Under the pieces are notes generated by a model that was not told where the DNA came from, ran no database searches, and saw nothing but the letters and a program-made list of their open reading frames with translations. Below, in pieces: positions 8,093-17,518 of a stretch of 64,000 bases of DNA. Within the stretch, counting starts at the first letter, position 1. Each line of letters begins with the position of its first letter. Origin of the DNA: Burkholderiales bacterium (lineage in GTDB: Bacteria; Pseudomonadota; Gammaproteobacteria; Burkholderiales; Nitrosomonadaceae); assembly GCA_024235755.1 (NCBI GenBank), contig JACKLV010000016.1:9413-73412 (forward strand), given 5' to 3'. Made by a program: the position numbers and the translations under genes.

Positions 8093-8480
8093 TATTGAGC
8101 ATACATAGTTGAATTTGTATATTGTGAATTGATAAGAATAAAAAAATTGGTAATTTGCCGCAAGATAAATTAGTCTATTAATGAATATATAATTTGAGGG
8201 TTTACACTGTAAACGGCTTGTTGGAAATCGTTTTCGAGTAAGCAACGCTTGGAAAAATGCTAAAACAGCAGAATTTAGGCTTGTGTCTGAATTCAGCATA
8301 AAGTAGTTGTGATGGTTGGCGGTTTGACAGTTTTTTTGATCTGCTAATAACTTTGTCAGTTAGAGTTTCAATGATGAAGCGAAGCATTAAACAAAAAAAT
8401 AATTTTGGATTATTAATGCAAAAATAAAATTATGAATATTGTCGTTTGTTGTCTATGTTTCTTATGTACGGAGGGTGTCA
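8093..8480. other. AT-rich intergenic region between divergent genes
   Basis: This stretch of 388 bases separates the minus-strand flavoprotein start from the plus-strand lipoprotein start and should hold both promoters. It is AT-rich. No convincing promoter pair, RNA gene or repeat was seen. A GGAGGG Shine-Dalgarno site at 8470-8475 belongs to the lipoprotein gene. Confidence 0.5.
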
Positions 8481-9167
8481 ATGAAATCAAGCAAAATTAA
8501 AGTTTTATCAGCCAGTGTGGTTTTTTTGTTTGCCGCTGGGTTGTTATCCGGCTGCGGTGATGAACCAGAGGATGCGGCAAACCAAAACCAGGGGATGACG
8601 ACGGATGGGCCAATTCAAAGTGTAGAGACAATCATTGAGCCTGAGCCACTAGTTGAAATAGAAGAAACCGAAGAGTTTGAGCCATTTGGAAATATCGACC
8701 TCGAAGAGGAAATGAGTTCCATGGAAGGAATTCTTAATGATTTATCCGACGCTACAAGTGACTCCATTGATTCAGCTACAGAAGCAGCAAGCGATTCAAT
8801 AAATACTGTTACGGAAAAAACGAGAGAAACGACCGACAAGATGTTGGGTGCAGCGGGAGAAATGGTTGATGACGCAGAAAAAGCTGTTGGTGAAGTGAGG
8901 GAGGATACGATTGAAACACTTGAAGCAACTATTGTAGAACCTGCAGCTGAAGTGTTTGAGGATTCTCAAGAAGTTGTAGCAGCAACGCCTGAATTGATGC
9001 GTCGTGTTCAGCAAGCACTGGCAAACGCCGGTTATAACCCAGGGCCCATCGATGGTATTAGTGGACCAAGAACACTGACTGCCATTAAAAACTTTCAACA
9101 AGACAATAACCTAGCAGCGGGCGGGCTCACCAAGGAGACTTTGCGAACGCTGGGTGTGGGTTTTTAG
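8481..9167 (+). CDS. Lipoprotein with C-terminal peptidoglycan-binding domain
   Basis: This 228-residue precursor has a lipoprotein signal peptide, a hydrophobic run ending in the lipobox LLSGC, so Cys24 or nearby would be lipidated. A long acidic middle part (about residues 35-150) is rich in Asp, Ser, Thr and Glu and looks like a helical or disordered stalk. The last 60 residues form a PG_binding_1 domain (RRVQQALANAGYNPGPIDG followed by GPRTLTAIKNFQQ). The protein probably tethers the outer membrane to the cell wall. ATG at 8481 is preferred because of GGAGGG five bases upstream and the immediate signal peptide. It is monocistronic, next to the hopanoid cluster. Confidence 0.85.
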   Translation: MKSSKIKVLSASVVFLFAAGLLSGCGDEPEDAANQNQGMTTDGPIQSVETIIEPEPLVEIEETEEFEPFGNIDLEEEMSSMEGILNDLSDATSDSIDSATEAASDSINTVTEKTRETTDKMLGAAGEMVDDAEKAVGEVREDTIETLEATIVEPAAEVFEDSQEVVAATPELMRRVQQALANAGYNPGPIDGISGPRTLTAIKNFQQDNNLAAGGLTKETLRTLGVGF

Positions 9168-9685
9168 GTATTATTTTACTCTACAGTCGGCACTTCATTC
9201 GCTAAAAATGTTGGAGTGCTGGCTGGAAAATTCTAAAAAGAATGTAAGCAAGATATAGATGCCGATTTGTTTCTGGAAAAATGGGACTGGAATAGAGTCA
9301 AAGCATTAAAAGCTGTATTGTTCGGTGTTGTATTTATACAAATATAATAGATAGGTAGCTGATTATGTAAGTTAAACTCAACAATCAGCTGCCTAATTAT
9401 TTATTTTTGTGATGACATTGTTGACAATGGATCGAAATAAAATGCAGTTGGAATTTCTGTTTCAATATTGGGTTAAGATATAATTTCATCTCATCAATTA
9501 CAGGAAGGTTGATTCTTCAAGTATTAAGTTTTCTTTTTTCGAATCTGGTGTATATATAAATTCTTTTTTCAATTGATTGCGCGCATTTTTTAAATCGATA
9601 CGTTCTCAATGTACTGGTTTTTGATACCTGATACTCGACTACGTCTATTTACAGCAATCGATTCAAGTTTTGGGAGGTTTTGCCA
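9168..9685. other. Intergenic region upstream of hpnH
   Basis: These 518 bases hold no convincing gene. A weak hairpin sits near 9190-9217 just after the lipoprotein stop. A stronger terminator-like hairpin is at 9353-9410. The remainder (9411-9670) is AT-rich and must hold the hpnH promoter, although no clear -35/-10 pair was recognised. The hpnH ribosome-binding site GGGAGG is at 9672-9677. Confidence 0.5.
9353..9410 (+). terminator. Rho-independent terminator-like hairpin
   Basis: AGGTAGCTGATT pairs with AATCAGCTGCCT (one G-U pair) around a loop of about 19 bases. It is followed by a T-rich tract (AATTATTTATTTTTG). It lies 190 bases after the lipoprotein gene and 280 before hpnH, so it could end the lipoprotein transcript or an unseen small RNA. 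Confidence 0.55.
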
Positions 9686-10807
9686 ATGGGAGTACCTTTA
9701 CGTCAACAAATCGCCGTAGGCACTTATTTAATCAAACAGAAAATTTTGGGAGTTAAGAAATATCCCCTGGTTTTAATGTTGGAGCCGTTATTTCGTTGTA
9801 ATTTGGCATGTGCTGGTTGCGGAAAAATTGCACATCCGGAGGAAATTCTGGACAAGCGGTTGTCTTATGATGAGTGTATGAAAGCTGTTGATGAATGTGG
9901 TGCACCCATGGTTTCTATACCGGGTGGCGAGCCTTTATTACATAAAGAAATGCCGCAGATTGTTGCGGGCATCATCGAGCGAAAAAAATATGTCTATTTA
10001 TGTACCAATGCGTTACTGCTAAAGAAAAGAATCGATGACTATACTCCTTCGCCTTACCTGACATTTTCAGTACATCTAGACGGTATGAGAGAAAGACATG
10101 ATGCATCGGTTTGTCAGGAAGGCGTATTCGATCGCGCAGTTGAAGCAATCAAACTTGCGCTAGAGAAAGGATTCAGGGTAACAGTTAATTGTACGCTGTT
10201 TCAGGGTGAAACACCGGAAGACGTTGTCGAGTTCCTTGATTATGCAATGGAGCTCGGAGTTGAAGGTGCAACAATTGCGCCTGGGTTCAGTTATGAGCAC
10301 GCACCCAAGCAGGATGTATTCATCAAGGGCGCCGATACCAAAAAATTGTTTCGCGGTATTTTCGAATTAGGAAAGAAACTGAAGCGAAAATGGCGACTCA
10401 ATCATTCAGCGCTTTATCTTGATTTTTTAGCAGGCAATCAGGATTACAAGTGCACTCCATGGGGCAATCCGACACGAAATGTTTTCGGCTGGCAAAAGCC
10501 TTGCTACCTTCTGGCTGATGAAGGCTATGTCGATACATTCCAGGAATTACTCGATAGCACACCATGGGAAAAATACGGTAACGCCAACAACCCAAAATGC
10601 GCCCAGTGCATGGCCCATTGTGGTTACGAAGCAACTGCAGTTGAAGATACACTGCGTCATCCTTGGAAAGCATTGGTAACTTCTGTTAAAGGTCCAAAAA
10701 CAACTGGAGAAATGGTTGCGGAACCCATACCGCATTGGGCCACCGAAGAAGGCAAGAAAAAAGATAAAAAGCTGACTGACATTCCTGTTACGATCGATTA
10801 CAAATAA
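9686..10807 (+). CDS. hpnH: Adenosyl-hopene transferase HpnH (radical SAM)
   Basis: This 373-residue radical S-adenosylmethionine enzyme adds the adenosyl group to diploptene, the first step toward C35 bacteriohopanepolyols. The iron-sulphur signature is CNLACAGC, of CxxxCxxC form, preceded by LEPLFR. SIPGGEPLL is the SAM-contacting GGE motif. The C-terminal cysteines near KCAQCMAHCGYE are typical of HpnH. ATG at 9686 is chosen because GGGAGG precedes it by eight bases; an in-frame TTG two codons earlier is less likely. It is followed by hpnB, hpnM and hpnN on the same strand. Squalene-hopene cyclase and the other hpn genes are not in the window. Confidence 0.95.
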   Translation: MGVPLRQQIAVGTYLIKQKILGVKKYPLVLMLEPLFRCNLACAGCGKIAHPEEILDKRLSYDECMKAVDECGAPMVSIPGGEPLLHKEMPQIVAGIIERKKYVYLCTNALLLKKRIDDYTPSPYLTFSVHLDGMRERHDASVCQEGVFDRAVEAIKLALEKGFRVTVNCTLFQGETPEDVVEFLDYAMELGVEGATIAPGFSYEHAPKQDVFIKGADTKKLFRGIFELGKKLKRKWRLNHSALYLDFLAGNQDYKCTPWGNPTRNVFGWQKPCYLLADEGYVDTFQELLDSTPWEKYGNANNPKCAQCMAHCGYEATAVEDTLRHPWKALVTSVKGPKTTGEMVAEPIPHWATEEGKKKDKKLTDIPVTIDYK

Positions 10808-10924
10808 TTAATCAAAACACACTGCCTGCGTCAATGTATGGGGTTAGTGATGGCGGAAGGTATTGTCTGCTGTATCAAGTAACGAGTACCTGCGCACCGA
10901 GTTTTTCAGGAATATTGCTTTTCT

Positions 10925-12076
10925 ATGGCTGAACTGCCGTTGGTCGGGCTGTTGGGCGCATTCTTATGTGCCGTTCTGGGTGCTATTGGTTGGTGGTCGA
11001 TACTCTTTCTTCCCTGGCGTCCGTCAAGTACTCGTGAACAGATAGAGGCTGAATCTTATGCCCAGCTGACGCATGATTTGAGCGAGGTTACGGTGTTGAT
11101 TCCTGCGCGCAATGAGGCGCAGTTTATCGACCATACGCTTGAAACTGTCAAGATTCAGGGATCTGGTTTACGGATCATCGTTATTGATGATCAGTCTTCG
11201 GATTCTACTGCGCAGTCGGCCCAAAAAAACGGTGCTTGGGTTATTACCGGAACCGCGCCGCCAACGGGCTGGAGTGGTAAGCTTTGGGCGCTTGAACAAG
11301 GTTTGCAGCAAGTGCGCACCGCCTATACATTATTACTCGATGCGGATATCGCTTTATCAACAGGTATTATTGCGACCTTACTCAAAAAGGCAAAAAATGA
11401 GCAATGTGTTTTGGTGTCGTTAATGGCAGCACCGCCCATGAACAACATCATGGAAAAATTGCTCATGCCTGCATTTATTTTTTTCTTCAAGTTATTATAT
11501 CCTTTTGGTTTGGCAAATAAATCTGCTTCTCGAGTGGCGGCTGCGGCGGGTGGTTGCATACTGGTGGAAACAAGTGCATTGCGCTCGGCAGGCGCTTTTG
11601 GCAGTCTTCATAGTGCGCTGATAGACGATTGTACGCTGGCTGCACATATCAAGCGCAACGGTAAAAAAATATGGATAGGTTTGAGTCATTCAGCGCGCAG
11701 TCATCGTGGTTACCATAAACTGGATACCATCTGGGAGATGGTTTCGCGAACGGCGTATACTCAGCTTAATTATTCGTCGCTTTTACTGATATTCTGCACG
11801 GTGATGATGGTATCGATGTTTTGGTTTGCGCCGTTCGTATTTTTGTTGCTGCCTGATCTGAAAACTTATATGATCTGTGCAATAACGTGGTTGGCCATGT
11901 ATTTAGCTTATAGACCGACTTTGATTTATTATTATCGTTCCCCACTCTGGGTATTGGCGTTGCCAGTTATTGGCGCACTCTATCTTGCCATGACATGGAC
12001 TTCTGCAATACGTTACTGGCGCGGCGAACGTGCTCGCTGGAAAGACCGTCAATATGAAAGCAAAACAGATGATTAG
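10925..12076 (+). CDS. hpnB: Hopene-associated glycosyltransferase HpnB
   Basis: This 383-residue membrane-bound family 2 glycosyltransferase has the nucleotide-sugar motif VTVLIPARNEA near residue 57, VIDDQSSDST, and DADIALS as the DxD-like metal site. The stretches GKLWALEQGL, MPAFIFFFKLLYP, RVAAAAGGC and ALIDDCTLA match HpnB as remembered, not HpnI. Hydrophobic segments occur at the N-terminus (residues 5-28) and at the C-terminus (about 285-360). It probably modifies hopanoid head groups, but the sugar donor is not known from sequence. It overlaps the start of hpnM, indicating one transcript. Confidence 0.9.
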   Translation: MAELPLVGLLGAFLCAVLGAIGWWSILFLPWRPSSTREQIEAESYAQLTHDLSEVTVLIPARNEAQFIDHTLETVKIQGSGLRIIVIDDQSSDSTAQSAQKNGAWVITGTAPPTGWSGKLWALEQGLQQVRTAYTLLLDADIALSTGIIATLLKKAKNEQCVLVSLMAAPPMNNIMEKLLMPAFIFFFKLLYPFGLANKSASRVAAAAGGCILVETSALRSAGAFGSLHSALIDDCTLAAHIKRNGKKIWIGLSHSARSHRGYHKLDTIWEMVSRTAYTQLNYSSLLLIFCTVMMVSMFWFAPFVFLLLPDLKTYMICAITWLAMYLAYRPTLIYYYRSPLWVLALPVIGALYLAMTWTSAIRYWRGERARWKDRQYESKTDD

Positions 12077-12710
12077 AATAAAAAGTTGGACATTGGGCTT
12101 AATTGCTTTTGTGACGCTATCGGTGTTCATTGTTGTTTTTGCGAGTGTTTTGCGCGCGGATGAACCTGAGCCGGATAGTGCGCAAGCTGCGGTATCTTAT
12201 TTGCAGCAATCCTTATTGCAGGCTATGCGCGAAGGAGAACAATTGAATTACTCAGAACGAGTGGAATTTTTAACGCCGGTAGTTGACCAGACGCATGATA
12301 TTGATTTAATTATCAAGACGATTCTTGGCGCGACCCTCTGGCTTGAATTGGATGCATCTCAGCAAAATTTGATTATAGAAACATTTCGTCAACTCAGTAT
12401 CGCCACCTATGCCGGCCGGTTTAAACAATACAGTGGTGAGCAATTTAAGTTTATCGAACAACGTGATTTGCCGCGGGGTCAACAACTGGTCCGTAGTCAG
12501 CTTATCAAGGGCGATGGTGGTACTGTCAATTTTGATTATGTGTTGCATCGGCCCGCAGAGCATTGGTTGATAATAAATATTCTATTTGATGGCGTAAGTG
12601 ACTTGGCAATTAAGAGAAGCGAATATCGTTCAATCCTGCAGCGTGAGGGATTTCAGTCATTAATAGATATGTTGAATGTCAAAATTGCAGAGGCTGAGCA
12701 CAGCGAATAA
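12054..12710 (+). CDS. hpnM: Hopanoid-associated MlaC/Ttg2D-like protein HpnM
   Basis: This 218-residue protein has an N-terminal hydrophobic segment (about 8-30, probably a signal peptide cleaved near VLRADE). It is followed by a toluene-tolerance Ttg2D/MlaC-type domain, the fold of periplasmic phospholipid carriers. In hopanoid clusters this position is occupied by HpnM, which works with the HpnN transporter in moving hopanoids to the outer membrane. ATG at 12054 is chosen; it overlaps the last 23 bases of hpnB. A second ATG at 12069 would remove five residues. The gene is followed by hpnN after about 80 bases. Confidence 0.85.
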   Translation: MKAKQMIRIKSWTLGLIAFVTLSVFIVVFASVLRADEPEPDSAQAAVSYLQQSLLQAMREGEQLNYSERVEFLTPVVDQTHDIDLIIKTILGATLWLELDASQQNLIIETFRQLSIATYAGRFKQYSGEQFKFIEQRDLPRGQQLVRSQLIKGDGGTVNFDYVLHRPAEHWLIINILFDGVSDLAIKRSEYRSILQREGFQSLIDMLNVKIAEAEHSE

Positions 12711-12789
12711 TCGAATCGACAAAATGTCTGGACGCTGTCAACTTATTAACGCTAAGTTGTTTAAGTGCGCGTGATTAAAAGGATTTTTT

Positions 12790-15432
12790 GTGGAAATTTC
12801 AAACGGCGCAGGTAACCGTTTTTTTGCCCGATGGACAGCTTTTTCCTATCAAAAAGCTATTTGGGTCATAGTCTTGGCAGTCGTCATAGCAGGATTCAGT
12901 GTTCTGTATACCGTTAATAATCTTGGGGTACATACTGATACAACGGATATGTTGTCAGAGGATGTACCTTTTCGGATTAATCACAAACGTTACAAAGAAG
13001 CTTTTCCGCAATACGAGGATGCATTGCTGTTGGTAGTGGATGCGCCAGCACCCGAGCTGGCGCATGCGGCTGCCAAACGGCTGACCCTTTATCTTCAGAA
13101 TGACAAGGATCATTTCTACGAAGCCAGTTATTTGAGCGGCGATCCTTTTTTTGAACAAAACGGCCTGCTCTATAAAAACATCTCTGAACTGGAAAACATT
13201 ACCGACCAACTTGCTGCAGCTCAACCGTTGATTGCGCGCCTGGCTGAAAATCTGACGCTGAAGACGTTCGCATCGGTGTTGACCGAGGCAGTCGATGAGA
13301 TTACTCAGGGTAGAAATCTGGAGCTTGATGGCGTTTTTAACGGCATGAGTGCAACATTAGATGCCAGACTTACAGGGATACCACGCGCATTATCGTGGCA
13401 GATACTGTTAGACGGCGAACGACAAACAGGGTTGTATCAGGAATTGGTTTTGACTAGGCCCAAGCATGACTATGCGCAGTTATTTGCTGCCGAGCGATCG
13501 CTAAATGCCGTGCGAGAAGCAGCTTTGAGCATAGGTCTGACGCAAGATGCACCTGAGCAATTGCGCATTACGGGTGAAGCAGCGCTTGCATATGATGAAT
13601 TGCATAGTGCTATGCGTGGCGCACAAGATGCTGGAATGCTGGCGCTGGCACTGGTTGTTGTCGTATTGCTAATTGCGTTGCGCACTGCCGGTGCAATCAT
13701 AACCGTCATGCTTAGTCTTGTGTTGGGACTTATTCTGACGGCTGCCTTTGCAACATTTGCCGTGGGTCATTTGAACCTGATTTCAATTGCTTTCGCGGTG
13801 CTATATATCGGATTGGGTGTGGATTATGCAATACATTTTTTATTGCGACACGAAGAAATCAGGAGAACTGGTGCGCCGGTCATTCAAACACTGCCCATGG
13901 CGGGGAGTGATATTGGGCGAGCCTTGACAATTTGCGCTGTCACTACGGCAATCGGTTTTTATGCTTTTATACCAACATCGTATGATGGCGTTGCCGAACT
14001 TGGTATTATTTCTGGTTCGGGTATGATTATCAGTCTGTTGGTGACATTGACGATTGTGCCTGCGCTACAACGATTTTTTCCGATCCAACCCATCAAACCG
14101 CTAATTTCTGTTCGGCCGTTGCATACAGCGCTGGAATGGCCGATACATGCCCGAAAAAGCGTTTATATTTTGACAGTATTGGCTGTGCTGCTTTCGGTGT
14201 TTGCGTTACCGAAGATACGGTTTGATTATAATCTGCTCAATCTGAACGATCCGCGTGCGGAGTCTGTGATGACTTTTCGTGATTTATTGGAGAATGCAGA
14301 GGACTCGCCGTGGCATATTATTGCCCTGGCGGATAGCCGTAACGAGACCGAACAACTCGTTCAACAGCTATCCGAATTACCGGAGGTGGATAAAGTTATT
14401 TCCATACTGGATTTTGTACCCGATGATCAGGAAGAAAAACTTCACTTGATCGAAGAGATGGCGATGACACTTGGGCCGATTTCATTTACGTCGGCTACTC
14501 AAGAACGCATAGATGTAGATTTGCAGCGAGCAGCACTGCTGAACTTACAAAGCGCATTGACGCGTTTTCTTGACGAGCAGCCTGCGCACACCTCCGCCCA
14601 TGCGGCAAAAAACTTACATGCATCAATACTTGGTCTGCAACAGCAGTTGGATGCACTCAATGAAAACGTGGCACGGGAAAAACTACTTTCTGCAATTGAA
14701 CAGGACCTGCTACATTTGCTGCCCGTGTCCATTCATCGTTTGCAGCTTGCGTTAAATGCTTCGCCGTTCACACTGCAGGATATCCCGGAGTCAGTCAAAT
14801 TGCACTGGTTGAGCGGCAATGGCGTCTACCGCATTGCGGTCTATCCAGCTGAAAATATCAATGACAATGATGCATTGAAACGGTTTGTGCGTGCGGTTCA
14901 GCATATAACGCCTGGCGCAACGGGTGTGCCGGTCATCAGCCTTGAAGCGGGCAAAGCAGTCGTTGATGCGTTTATCCATGCCTTTTCACTGGCATTTATT
15001 GGTGTTGTGGTTGCTTTGTTGATATTACTCAGAAACATTAAATCGGCAGTGCTTGTTCTGGTGCCGCTACTGCTAGCTGCATTATTTACCGGTGCAGTAA
15101 CCGTATTATTGGGATTGCCATTTAATTTCGCTAATGTAATTGCTTTGCCGCTGATCTTGGGTATCGGAATCGACTGTAGCGTCCATATGGTTCACAGAAG
15201 CCGCAATAATGGGGAGGCCTATGAAAATTTACTGTATACCAGCACGGCACGGGCAATTTTTTATAGCGCATTAACGACTATGGCCGGTTTCGGTAGCCTG
15301 ATTTTTTCGCATCATCAGGGTACTGCCAGTATGGGTTTGCTGTTGCTGGTGGGTGTTGTGTTGACGTTGGTGTGCGTGTTAGTCATTTTGCCCGTACTGT
15401 TACATGCTGCCGATAACAAAAGGACGGTTTAA
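12790..15432 (+). CDS. hpnN: Hopanoid RND-family transporter HpnN
   Basis: This 880-residue inner-membrane protein has the MmpL/RND layout. A first membrane segment (about 24-46) precedes a periplasmic loop, and a block of membrane helices follows at about 278-440 (FAVLYIGLGVDYAIHFLLRH). A second copy comprises one helix near 457-480, a loop, and helices from about 740 to 875 (LILGIGIDCSVHMVHRS). The two GxGxD motifs carry the acidic residues expected for proton coupling. Rhodopseudomonas HpnN carries hopanoids to the outer membrane; the same function is inferred here. The start is GTG at 12790 with AAAGGA upstream. It is last in the hpn run and converges with rsmB, 33 bases away. Confidence 0.92.
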   Translation: MEISNGAGNRFFARWTAFSYQKAIWVIVLAVVIAGFSVLYTVNNLGVHTDTTDMLSEDVPFRINHKRYKEAFPQYEDALLLVVDAPAPELAHAAAKRLTLYLQNDKDHFYEASYLSGDPFFEQNGLLYKNISELENITDQLAAAQPLIARLAENLTLKTFASVLTEAVDEITQGRNLELDGVFNGMSATLDARLTGIPRALSWQILLDGERQTGLYQELVLTRPKHDYAQLFAAERSLNAVREAALSIGLTQDAPEQLRITGEAALAYDELHSAMRGAQDAGMLALALVVVVLLIALRTAGAIITVMLSLVLGLILTAAFATFAVGHLNLISIAFAVLYIGLGVDYAIHFLLRHEEIRRTGAPVIQTLPMAGSDIGRALTICAVTTAIGFYAFIPTSYDGVAELGIISGSGMIISLLVTLTIVPALQRFFPIQPIKPLISVRPLHTALEWPIHARKSVYILTVLAVLLSVFALPKIRFDYNLLNLNDPRAESVMTFRDLLENAEDSPWHIIALADSRNETEQLVQQLSELPEVDKVISILDFVPDDQEEKLHLIEEMAMTLGPISFTSATQERIDVDLQRAALLNLQSALTRFLDEQPAHTSAHAAKNLHASILGLQQQLDALNENVAREKLLSAIEQDLLHLLPVSIHRLQLALNASPFTLQDIPESVKLHWLSGNGVYRIAVYPAENINDNDALKRFVRAVQHITPGATGVPVISLEAGKAVVDAFIHAFSLAFIGVVVALLILLRNIKSAVLVLVPLLLAALFTGAVTVLLGLPFNFANVIALPLILGIGIDCSVHMVHRSRNNGEAYENLLYTSTARAIFYSALTTMAGFGSLIFSHHQGTASMGLLLLVGVVLTLVCVLVILPVLLHAADNKRTV

Positions 15433-15465
15433 TATTTGAGTTTTCCCAGCCGCGGGGGGTGCTTG

Positions 15466-16725
15466 CTATCTTTTTTTGCGCTGCAGTGCGGCTGCAAAAA
15501 AACCGTCGGTTCCATGTGTATCGGGTGAAAGTTGCAGAAATTTTCCGGTATTCACCGCAATTTTCTGCTCCGCCATCAATTCGGAACAATCAAGCAAATC
15601 GAATTCTGTATTGTCTGATTGAAAATTTTCAATGATGCGTTGATTTTCTTCAGGTAAGAAGCTGCACGTTGCGTACACTAACCGTCCGCCGGGTTTGACC
15701 AAGGTTGCTGCCGCAGACAAAATTGAGGACTGTTTTGTTTTTAATTCTTCGATACTTTGAGGTGACTGACGCCATTTTAAATCAGGATTGCGACGTAATG
15801 TGCCCAAGCCACTGCAAGGCGCATCAACCAGTACCCGATCGATTTTATCTTTGAGACGCTTTATTTTAAGATCGTGTTCGTTTGCAATGCGTTGAATATG
15901 CACATTGGATAATCCTGAGCGTTTAAGTCGTGGCTTTAGGTTGTTTAATCGTTTCTCATAAACGTCAAAAGCGTACACACGGCCTTTCGAGTGCATGAGT
16001 GCGCCGAGTAATAACGTTTTACCGCCCGCACCCGCACAAAAATCAACCGCCATTTCGCCACGTTTTGGCGCCATCAGATAACCAAGTAATTGACTGCCTT
16101 CATCCTGTACTTCAATTTTACCGGATAAAAAAAGTGGGTGAAGATTGATTGTAGGTTTGCTGTGTAAGCGGATGCCACAAGGAGAAAAAGGCGTGGCTTC
16201 TGCAAGGATGCCTTCATTAATCAGTGTTTCGAGTACATGTTCACGTTTGGTCAGAAGTGTATTCACACGTAAGTCCAACGGTGCAGCATTTTGTAGTGAA
16301 CGTCCAAGTTTGAGGATGGCTTCATCCGGCATGAATTGTCTTAGTCTCTCAATCAACCATTCAGGCAATTCTGCCTGAGCAGTCAGTGGCAAAGATCCCA
16401 TTTTGACTGCATGAATAGTTTGTAACCATTTTATTTCGGAACCCTGCGCCCAGTTTTTCAGCTCATGTGGATTAACATTCTGGAATCGGACCAGAAATGC
16501 CAGCAGCAACGAGCGGGGTGTAACCGGATTAATACACTGCTCCAGAAAAAACCGATGGCGTAGTATGCCAAATGCTGTTTCAGCAATAAAAGCACGATCA
16601 CGCGCGCCAAGTTTTGGATTTTTCTGGAAGAAGCGCCTTAGAATGGCATCAGCCGGATATTCAAGCGGCAGCAGCGTTTGGATGGTACTAACTGCATTGT
16701 TCAGTTGCGCGGGTGTTATATGCAT
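15466..16725 (-). CDS. rsmB: 16S rRNA m5C967 methyltransferase RsmB
   Basis: This 419-residue RNA cytosine-5 methyltransferase has an N-terminal NusB-like helical domain (about 1-140). The catalytic domain contains VDFCAGAGGKTLLLGAL as the SAM-binding motif, VDAPCSGLGTLRRNPD with one of the two catalytic cysteines, and LVYATCSFLPEEN with the second. It methylates C967 of 16S rRNA. It is last of the minus-strand group purM-purN-DUF3108-rsmB and starts 13 bases after the upstream gene, so it is probably co-transcribed. Length and motifs are those of the intact enzyme. Confidence 0.94.
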   Translation of the reverse strand: MHITPAQLNNAVSTIQTLLPLEYPADAILRRFFQKNPKLGARDRAFIAETAFGILRHRFFLEQCINPVTPRSLLLAFLVRFQNVNPHELKNWAQGSEIKWLQTIHAVKMGSLPLTAQAELPEWLIERLRQFMPDEAILKLGRSLQNAAPLDLRVNTLLTKREHVLETLINEGILAEATPFSPCGIRLHSKPTINLHPLFLSGKIEVQDEGSQLLGYLMAPKRGEMAVDFCAGAGGKTLLLGALMHSKGRVYAFDVYEKRLNNLKPRLKRSGLSNVHIQRIANEHDLKIKRLKDKIDRVLVDAPCSGLGTLRRNPDLKWRQSPQSIEELKTKQSSILSAAATLVKPGGRLVYATCSFLPEENQRIIENFQSDNTEFDLLDCSELMAEQKIAVNTGKFLQLSPDTHGTDGFFAAALQRKKR

Positions 16726-16738
16726 TCGTTTAGCAGAA

Positions 16739-17518
16739 TTATTTTGTACAGCAAGTAACTTTGTTCGTGTAGTCGATATGTATATCGGCGATCATTTTCT
16801 CAACGTTGAGGCCGTCTTTTTCTACAGACCGAATATGCACCGGTATCATATGATAGTCTGGTGCAAGCCATATTTTTCTTTGCGTTTTGTCATCCTGGTT
16901 GTGCAATTTGGTTAAGACTATCGTGTTCAGTTCACCAAGCGGTGTATTGAGTTCTTCACTACTGATCATAAATTGCATCAATTGCAGGCTTCGCCCATCT
17001 GTGACATAAATATCCAATAGATTTCCTGCTTGTAGCGCATGTGTTTGGTCAAAAATAAAATGGTAAGACAGGCTTAATCGGTCCAATGTGTCAGCTTGCA
17101 AAGGCGTTTGTTTTTCTTCATCACCATGTTTAAGCGTTAAGATCCCCTTTTCCCAGTCAAACAGTGCCAGACTTGAGTTATTATTTGTTCTCTGATCAGA
17201 GTAGCGGGTCGGTTTCAGGCCCTTTTCGGTTACAATGCCTTGGCTGCTCCTGATAATATTGCCAGGGTTGATTATCTTGAAAACTCCAGTTGCTTGTGCA
17301 TTGCTGGTAATTTGAAATGTGTGAGTATCGCTTTCCTGATTGATGTCGACTGTTTCATTTAATTCGCCATGGCCGATACCTGTCTTAACGGTATAACTGA
17401 TATGGATGCGAGCAGGTAAACCGGTCGCGTTGTCACCTTCAGCAATCTGATTGGTTTCTGTTGCTAGGGCCGGACAGATCATCCACCAGAAACCAATAAA
17501 GAATAAAAAAATTTTCAT
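16739..17518 (-). CDS. DUF3108 domain secreted protein
   Basis: This 259-residue protein has a signal peptide (hydrophobic run to about residue 19, cleavage near CPALATE). The rest is a beta-rich domain of the DUF3108 type that occurs between purN and rsmB in many betaproteobacteria. Characteristic pieces are IHISYTVKTGIGHGEL near residue 40 and RKIWLAPDYHMIPVHI near the C-terminus. It is probably periplasmic; the function is unknown. Its ATG overlaps the TGA of purN (ATGA), so the two are translationally coupled. Confidence 0.85.
   Translation of the reverse strand: MKIFLFFIGFWWMICPALATETNQIAEGDNATGLPARIHISYTVKTGIGHGELNETVDINQESDTHTFQITSNAQATGVFKIINPGNIIRSSQGIVTEKGLKPTRYSDQRTNNNSSLALFDWEKGILTLKHGDEEKQTPLQADTLDRLSLSYHFIFDQTHALQAGNLLDIYVTDGRSLQLMQFMISSEELNTPLGELNTIVLTKLHNQDDKTQRKIWLAPDYHMIPVHIRSVEKDGLNVEKMIADIHIDYTNKVTCCTK

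Noticed and set aside
8093..8299. A longer start for the flavoprotein (69 extra residues)
   Set aside because: The extra residues do not resemble the family and lie in AT-rich spacer; the FAD motif follows the ATG at 8092 as expected.
15470..15510. Poly-T / GC hairpin / poly-A stretch as a bidirectional terminator between hpnN and rsmB
   Set aside because: The bases are inside the rsmB coding end and the stem is weak; convergent genes could still use it, but the evidence is poor.
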